Assembly (NCBI GenBank): GCA_015680685.1
Contig: MNCI01025274.1
Coordinates: 33,021-96,405 of the forward strand
Origin: Gnetum montanum
Lineage: Eukaryota; Streptophyta; Gnetopsida; Gnetales; Gnetaceae
Length of the DNA: 63,385 bases
Direction of reading: 5' to 3'
The notes beneath the pieces were generated by a model that was not told the origin of the DNA, did no database searches, and saw only the letters and a list, made by a program, of their open reading frames with translations. Below, piece by piece: positions 58,101 to 63,385 of this stretch. A program made the translations under genes and the position numbers. Position 1 is the first letter of the stretch, and every line of letters begins with the position of its first letter.

Positions 58101-58622
58101 ATCAATCTACTTAAGAAGATGCTCAGCAATAACAAAAAATGATGGCATGAAAAAATCCTCTACGTGCTATGGACGTATCGTACAACGTGCAGAACGGCTA
58201 CAGATAGAACACCCTACAGCCTAGTCTATGGATCCAAAGCAGTGTTGCCCCTAGAATTATAGATTCCCTCATTGCAGATGGTCCTCTCCACGGTTATAAA
58301 TGAGACTCAACACAATGAGTCTAAAATTATGGATTTAGACTCAGTGGAGAAAAAATGCATCCAGACGCTTGACACCATCGAAAGATATCAGGATAAATAG
58401 AGACAAAAGCATCGACATAACCTGCATCAATAATCGATCAAGGAAGGAAACTTAGTTCTCAAGGCCTTTCATGAACTAGTAGCCAAATTCTCTATAAATT
58501 GGAAAGGCCCTTTCCTGGTCATCGGTGCATATGACAACGAGGCATTCAAGTTAGCAGATATTGATGGCAACGAATACCCAAATCCAGTGAATCATCTGTA
58601 TCTAAAGCGGTACTACATTTAA
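55149..58622 (+). pseudogene. pol: Copy F pol: RT, RNase H, archaeal RNase H, integrase
   Basis: This separate ORF starts at ATG 55,149 (or 55,155) with LILTGPYG. RT spans about 55,650-56,330, with active site YMDDIAVKS at about 56,014. Ty3-type RNase H lies at about 56,440-56,780. The archaeal-type RNase H at about 56,890-57,280 shows its acidic residues in YFDSAS, VEYEG, RGDS and TVTDALATLA. Integrase spans about 57,480-58,500: zinc finger, LDIMGP Asp near 57,789, then VIENGPQ at 57,966, where the second catalytic Asp is Glu, and QAEATNK. It ends NHLYLKRYYI and stop at 58,620-58,622, without chromodomain. Scattered stops and frameshifts exist. The double RNase H places it in the Tat lineage. 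Confidence 0.92.
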
Positions 58623-58639
58623 AGGTCAACTTGGCTCAA

Positions 58640-59000
58640 GCATAAAGGTAACATACATCTGCTATGATGCAAAACTAGAAAAGTGGCACATGTCTGCTAT
58701 GATGTAAAACTGGCATCCCTTTCACACATCCGCCAAGATGCTAAATTGGCAAAGTTTTCAATCATCTGCCATGACGTGAAATTGGCAAGGTAAGAATACA
58801 TTTTCTTAGATGCTAAACTAGCGCAGACTTATCCATGGGTCATGACATAAAATTGACACCCATAGCATGGTTTGCTGGGACCATAAACCAGCTCTTCCAT
58901 CATCTCCTATGATGTAAAAATAGTAGGTTTCAGTCTACCTAGATGTTAAACCAGGACCACAGCCTGCTAAGGCTTAAAACCAACAACAACAATCAACCAA
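58640..59000 (+). repeat. Repeat array 3 of copy F
   Basis: About ten diverged units carry ctGCTATGATGTAAAACTGGCA-like cores after the pol stop, corresponding to the array in A. Confidence 0.85.
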
Positions 59001-60164
59001 GACTCAAAACTAAAATCCATCAACAAATAAACTACAAAGTAAGTGAACATGATCACTCTTGCACTGCATCCCTACCAGATGGAATGGGTAAGGCGTTGGG
59101 ATAGATGCAACGCCGCTACCCCACCAGCAACCTACTGATTCCTTGGACGGTTGCCCTGTAGTTGTAGCTCCTGGGATCAACTTTGCTATTTGGGGCCCTA
59201 AAGAAACTATGGTCATCCGTAGTCTCAGCAACCTCCATCCATCACCATCACTAAACTCTGGCTTAGCAGATTCATCTGACTTGTTCTTTGCCCATTCATT
59301 TGAGCAAGATGAATCTGGCTATCGACAATAGTTTCATGAACCTTGGCATCAACATTGGGATCCTTGCTCCTTATTATGGTCCTTGTTTCATGGCCTATGC
59401 TCTCCTTTTCACTTTGGATGGTGCATGTTTCAACAGCCTCCCTCCTTAGTGATTAGGACGATTGCTTTTGTGCTCTGCTCTATTATGTTTTGCAGGTCAC
59501 TTGCAACGACAGCATTGATCGAGAATGCATTCATCAGAAGGTGAGGCATTACGACATCCTAAAGTGGTTGCTCAGACTAGCCTGGCTACTCGAGGGTGTA
59601 AACCCTACCTCTCCCCCCATCAGATACGTTACTTTGCTTCCTCCTTCCCTTGTCCTCGTAGCCACCTTTACCCTCTTCTTTACTTGCACAAAGCATGAAC
59701 ATTCAATAAAATTATTTCACATCATCGTGTCCATGAATTGGCGTAATGCAACTTGCCTAGTGGAATGTAGTTTTCAAAAAAAAGGGGGGGTAAAGCTTGG
59801 AAAAATGGATGTAAAACAACTCATCCAAGCCACGCAGGCGTAACACAACTCGTCCATGCAAGCCCTTCATATACAATATGACGGTGTAACCTTTTGAAAA
59901 TACATTCATGGAAGGACGCAATGACTTGTTCGCCAAAGTTTCATGTTCACATGCTAGAGTCTTTCCCAAACCTCCTTCCTCTTACTTCTATAAAATCCCT
60001 TCTATGTTTTCTTCCCTACCCTACCTTTGCACTTCCAAGTTTGATAGAGCGACATTTGAGCAATCTCCAAAGGACACTGTTGGTGCCTTTACCTCTATGA
60101 TGTTTCATATTCTTTGTCGATGTCTTTCAGGCAAGCCCTCTAAATGTTAACAAAGAGGGACCAT
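59001..60164 (+). other. Copy F 3' UTR with two polypurine tracts
   Basis: A pure A8G7 tract is at 59,776-59,790. The LTR-adjacent PPT is TAACAAAGAGGGACCAT (60,148-60,164). The first part aligns with A's 3' UTR and the last part with those of D and E. No conserved ORF is present. Confidence 0.75.
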
Positions 60165-61551
60165 TGAAACACCATAAAAATTTTGAGGCCTCGACGGTTT
60201 GGCGAAATCTAGTGATTCAGGCAAGGAGTCGTGACAAGGCGTAGCACAATACAATTAAAAATTTTAGAAGACAGTACAAAATGATGGGAGCACAGCGACA
60301 AGCCTTCAAGTTTGTGAGTTTTCTATGTTTCAAAAATCTTAACTTTTGGCATACTACGCTGCATTACGCAACATAGCGTAACGTCGCGTTACGTAGCATA
60401 ATGTCAAAGGCAGTCCACCACAACATCAAAGATGGAAAACATTCAAGACATTGATGACCCATCAAAAATCTCAAGGCTTAGGCAGTAATCTGTAGCATGC
60501 TGCACATTTCAGCAGGTTTTCTTCCTCAGTAACGGAGCCTATTACGCTATTTTACACTGAATTACACTATGAGGTGTAATTTAGCATGGTGTAGTGTAAT
60601 ACAAACAAAGATAAAAGTAGTATAATATGAGCATCAGTAGTTCATACATCACGATACGCTCTCTAGCATATCACAGCGTAATCAAAGAACAACCTATCGC
60701 CAAAGCCCAAACAAGAGTGGTTTACGATGCGCTACGTAGTATGGCGCTACAAGCTTCAACAACAAACACATCAGGTCAACGGTATTGTACAGGTTCAGAA
60801 CATGCATCATCTAAACTACGTTTTTCTCCTGACCCTAATCTTATAAATACTCCAGTCGACAAAGATCAAAGGGTTGGCAAAAATTTCTCCTAAGATTAAC
60901 AAATTTTCTCTATGGACAATTTTTTCCTTCCATTGGCAATGTTTGGAAACTTTTAGCAAGGATTGACAAGAGAACAAAGAGAATCAATAATCGCAAGAAT
61001 ATCGAAGATAATTGGAAAGAAATTTTTGTCAGAAATGGCTATTTGACGAACATTCTGCTTCGGGACCAACCTCCTTGTACCTAGATCCATTAGAACAAGG
61101 TAGATCGAACTTTGCTTGCTTCATCTTTGAACAGCCTTCTTGTTGTTGACATGTACTTCACTTAAATCGAAGTCTGCTTATAATCATTTTATCTAATATA
61201 TTTGGTTCATGAGTTGAATCCCAGATCTAGGGATTACCTGCGTTCTAAATCTGATCTCTTGTTCCCTATTTACATGAATCTCGTAAATCGCTCTAAATTG
61301 ATTACATCGTTTTCAATTATCTTCGAAATTAACAAAAATATTATATCTTCTCATAAAGAACTGTCATTTTGTCATCCAAATATCACAAAATTTTTACTGA
61401 TCAAGTAAGTTCCTGTCTGATCGACAAGACCATTCAGGGCACCTCGGATTCGTTTTCTCCCCAGCACAGTCCTCGCACAGATCCGGGGTTAGAACTATGT
61501 ACACGGACTTTCGTTCAGTATTTCCAGCAATCGACGTTTTCCATCGTTATA
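60165..61551 (+). repeat. Copy F 3' LTR
   Basis: It starts TGAAACACC at 60,165 and ends CGTTATA at 61,551 (TACA decayed to TATA). TATA box TTATAAATACTCC is at 60,841. Palindromic TACGC/GCGTA elements lie at 60,350-60,410, 60,540-60,600 and 60,650-60,760. Confidence 0.88.
60842..60849 (+). promoter_or_regulatory. LTR TATA box, copy F 3' LTR
   Basis: CTTATAAATACTCCAGT, matching 44,640 in the 5' LTR. Confidence 0.7.
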
Positions 61552-61843
61552 GTTTTCTGGTGCTAGAAGGAGGGCCTGAATATCCAATCCATATTTTACA
61601 GGTAGTCTTGTAAGCTGTCTCTACCCATTTTCAATCAACATAAACGTAATACCTTCGAGGTTGTTTACGGGATTGTGTGGTGCAGATTGATCGCTGCGAC
61701 GATTCAATAGAATCCTACAAGATAGAAAGCCTTGATTATTATCTTAGTTTGCCTTTTCCCTTGCGATCATTATTCTTATTGCCATTATTTACCAACTGTG
61801 TAGAGAATGACTACAATAACTACAGCTGTTGACACTGCCAACT
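61552..61843 (+). other. Fragment G: PBS, leader and gag start after F's 3' LTR
   Basis: PBS TGGTGCTAGAAGGAGGGCC is at 61,558-61,576. A leader nearly identical to 45,374-45,604 follows, then ATGACTACAATAACTACAGC at about 61,807 (gag start). Similarity stops at 61,843. This is internal sequence of a second unit sharing F's 3' LTR. Confidence 0.85.
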
Positions 61844-62200
61844 GTTGGCACATTCTGGCCATCTTATGGAACAGTTTGGCATGATTAAAGGTTTATACGG
61901 TTAGAAGAATTTTAGTTTGTATAAAAAGAGATATAACATCTAAGGAAAGAAAAATGGTTAGAGAAAAGGATGTTATATCCATTATACAAATTATGCACTC
62001 ATCGATGTATTATCCTTTTATTCTTTTCATAAACTACATCAGTCCCATTCCCTACCTACACATCACAGTGGACATTTTATTTTTATCTACTTTACCATTG
62101 ATACTTCTTGGGAATGCATCTACCTATGCTTGTACTATGCCGTGTTTCTATTTTTATTTGAAGTGTGGAAAAGGAGGCAGCTAAATAATCATTTGTAGAG
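61844..62200 (+). other. Possible start of an unrelated LTR (TGTTGG...)
   Basis: The sequence changes abruptly to TGTTGGCACATTCTGG. TGTTGG is a common Ty1/copia LTR start, and TATAAAAAGAG follows near 61,920. I found neither an LTR end nor a PBS, so this is tentative. Confidence 0.3.
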
Positions 62201-63170
62201 CCTTCAGCGTCATGAATTGGATGCGATTGCTGCAGAGAAAAAAATAAATAATAATAAGAAAAAAATGCTGCCGAAGAAGTTAGTCTCTCTCAATTTGAAG
62301 ATACGGGCTCTCCTGCACCCTCCAACATGGCTTTAGAAATCAGCGAAAAACTTCCTTTTAATGTATTAACTTGAATACACATGGATCCATGGCTGTGGTG
62401 GCTGGAATTGCTATCCAGATGGCAATTAGGAATATGCATGTTCCTATAGATTCTTTAATTAATCGAAGTTATCCTTGGGAAGATATTTCAGTGGCCATCA
62501 GCTTAACCGACAAGGGTTTCTAGGTTTGAATTTTACAGCGTAAAGTGGAACTCGTTGGACGATTTGAATTGTCGTGTGCATGTGCAGATAAGTCTGGTAT
62601 GGTTACCAGCATCATCATTTCATCCACGGGCCACGCAGCTGCAACCTGAACCCACGTTGCCCTTTCTGCAATGACGAATTTATGGAGGAATGCTTGGTGC
62701 CTATTGTTGTTGTGCATCAATGACAAAAAATTGAAGGAGAAGCACAAAAATAGAAGGCAGTGCTGACCACATCATCAGAATGGAGGTCTGGTAGAGATTG
62801 ATGCATGAAAACACGTAAGATTTTAAGACAGATTTACATTTCCGCTCACCACCATGACTCACAATGCTCTGTTGCAGGGATTCTTTCGCTACGGCCTCGT
62901 CAAGCAAACCTGGTTTTCCTAAGAATGCTTTGAAAAAAAATTTAGGCAGTAATCAAAAATGACGTCTATTCCTGGAACCTACAATCCAAAATAGTAGTCG
63001 TGCCTGATGCCAAAGCATTTGTTATCGTCATACCGATCCACTGAACGCGGCAACGGAGACACAAAGGTACACTAAGACAGGTGTATAACCGAATCTGCAG
63101 AGCAAGAGATATTTTAACTGATGCTGGAGTTGTAGTTTAATCTATCACTGAAACTTACCTTTAATTTAAT
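62201..63170. other. Unassigned region, possible host-gene relic
   Basis: Base composition and words differ from the retroelements. Short plus-strand open stretches include one from the ATG at about 62,391 to a TAG near 62,523 (MAVVAGIAIQMAIRN...) and a CPFCNDEFMEEC stretch near 62,660-62,695, reminiscent of plant zinc-ribbon/RING proteins. None forms a complete gene, and I cannot assign a function. Confidence 0.3.
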
Positions 63171-63350
63171 TATTCCAAGTCTTAAAACATTCTTAAAACA
63201 TTATTTTTCCAACATTAGTATATATATAAGTTACTACTCATAAAATATTTGAAATATTAATGTTAAAATATTTGTAATATTTGTAATGTTACATTACATA
63301 AAATATTTATAATATTATATAAAATTTATAATATTTACAAATATTAATAT
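63171..63350. repeat. AT-rich simple sequence (AATATTTGTAAT-like)
   Basis: Irregular repetition of AAATATTT/TAATATT words, almost without G or C. No coding content. Confidence 0.7.
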
Positions 63351-63385
63351 TAGCATAAATTCCTCCTAACTTTATGTATAACTTC

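Larger units (their letters stand above)
44252..61551 (+). mobile_element. Copy F: best-preserved full-length element
   Basis: All modules are present in order: 5' LTR (start lost in the gap), PBS, leader, gag-protease, array 1, antisense gene, spacer, pol, array 3, 3' UTR, PPT and 3' LTR. The two LTRs are clearly similar with scattered differences (compare 44,340-44,560 with 60,540-60,760), so insertion is not recent. Leader sequence continues after the 3' LTR. Confidence 0.9.

Overview
This is a land-plant nuclear window that is almost entirely LTR retrotransposon. All the recognisable elements belong to one Ty3/gypsy family. Its RT is followed by two RNase H domains, the second of archaeal type, which is a hallmark of the plant Tat lineage. 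The elements are old: frameshifts and in-frame TAG/TGA/TAA codons are frequent. There are two N gaps (29,842-29,999 and 44,053-44,251). I cannot name the species, and I see no rRNA, tRNA or CRISPR.

Layout. Copy A (1-~2,555, +) is the 3' end of an element. Copy B (~2,556-15,050, +) lacks its LTR but keeps leader, gag-protease, antisense gene and pol up to the integrase. Copy D (15,051-34,298, - strand) is a nearly complete element inserted in B's integrase. Copy E (34,299-44,052, +) starts inside D's 5' LTR. Copy F (44,252-61,551, +) interrupts E. A further LTR-to-leader stretch, G, runs to 61,843. The last 1.5 kb (61,844-63,385) is of different origin; it may begin with another LTR and may hold a host-gene relic.

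Internal plan, the same in B, D and F: LTR - PBS - leader - gag-protease ORF - repeat array 1 - an ANTISENSE multi-exon gene - spacer with repeat array 2 - a separate pol ORF (RT, RNase H, archaeal RNase H, integrase) - repeat array 3 - 3' UTR - PPT - LTR. In most Ty3/gypsy elements protease and RT are contiguous. Here 5-6 kb separate them.

The main discovery is the antisense gene. Read on the strand opposite to gag-pol, it resolves into eight exons and seven short, mostly GT-AG introns. Exon sizes match between copies (exon 1: 119/119/119 bp; exon 2: 450/448/450; exon 3: 278/275/275; exon 7: 819/~819/818 for B/D/F) and splice phases agree. In F the eight exons add to 3,285 nt, an exact multiple of three, and exons 1-3 are stop-free. 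Each copy has a TATA-like box about 125-150 bp upstream of the exon-1 ATG. Antisense introns cannot be removed from the sense genomic RNA, so they survive retrotransposition. This explains how a retroelement can carry an intron-rich gene. The protein is unknown, about 1,090 residues, with an acidic C-terminus. Related TTAAACT-type arrays sit at the borders of the three coding modules, and LTRs and some antisense introns carry pentanucleotide palindromes of the GCTAC/GTAGC type.
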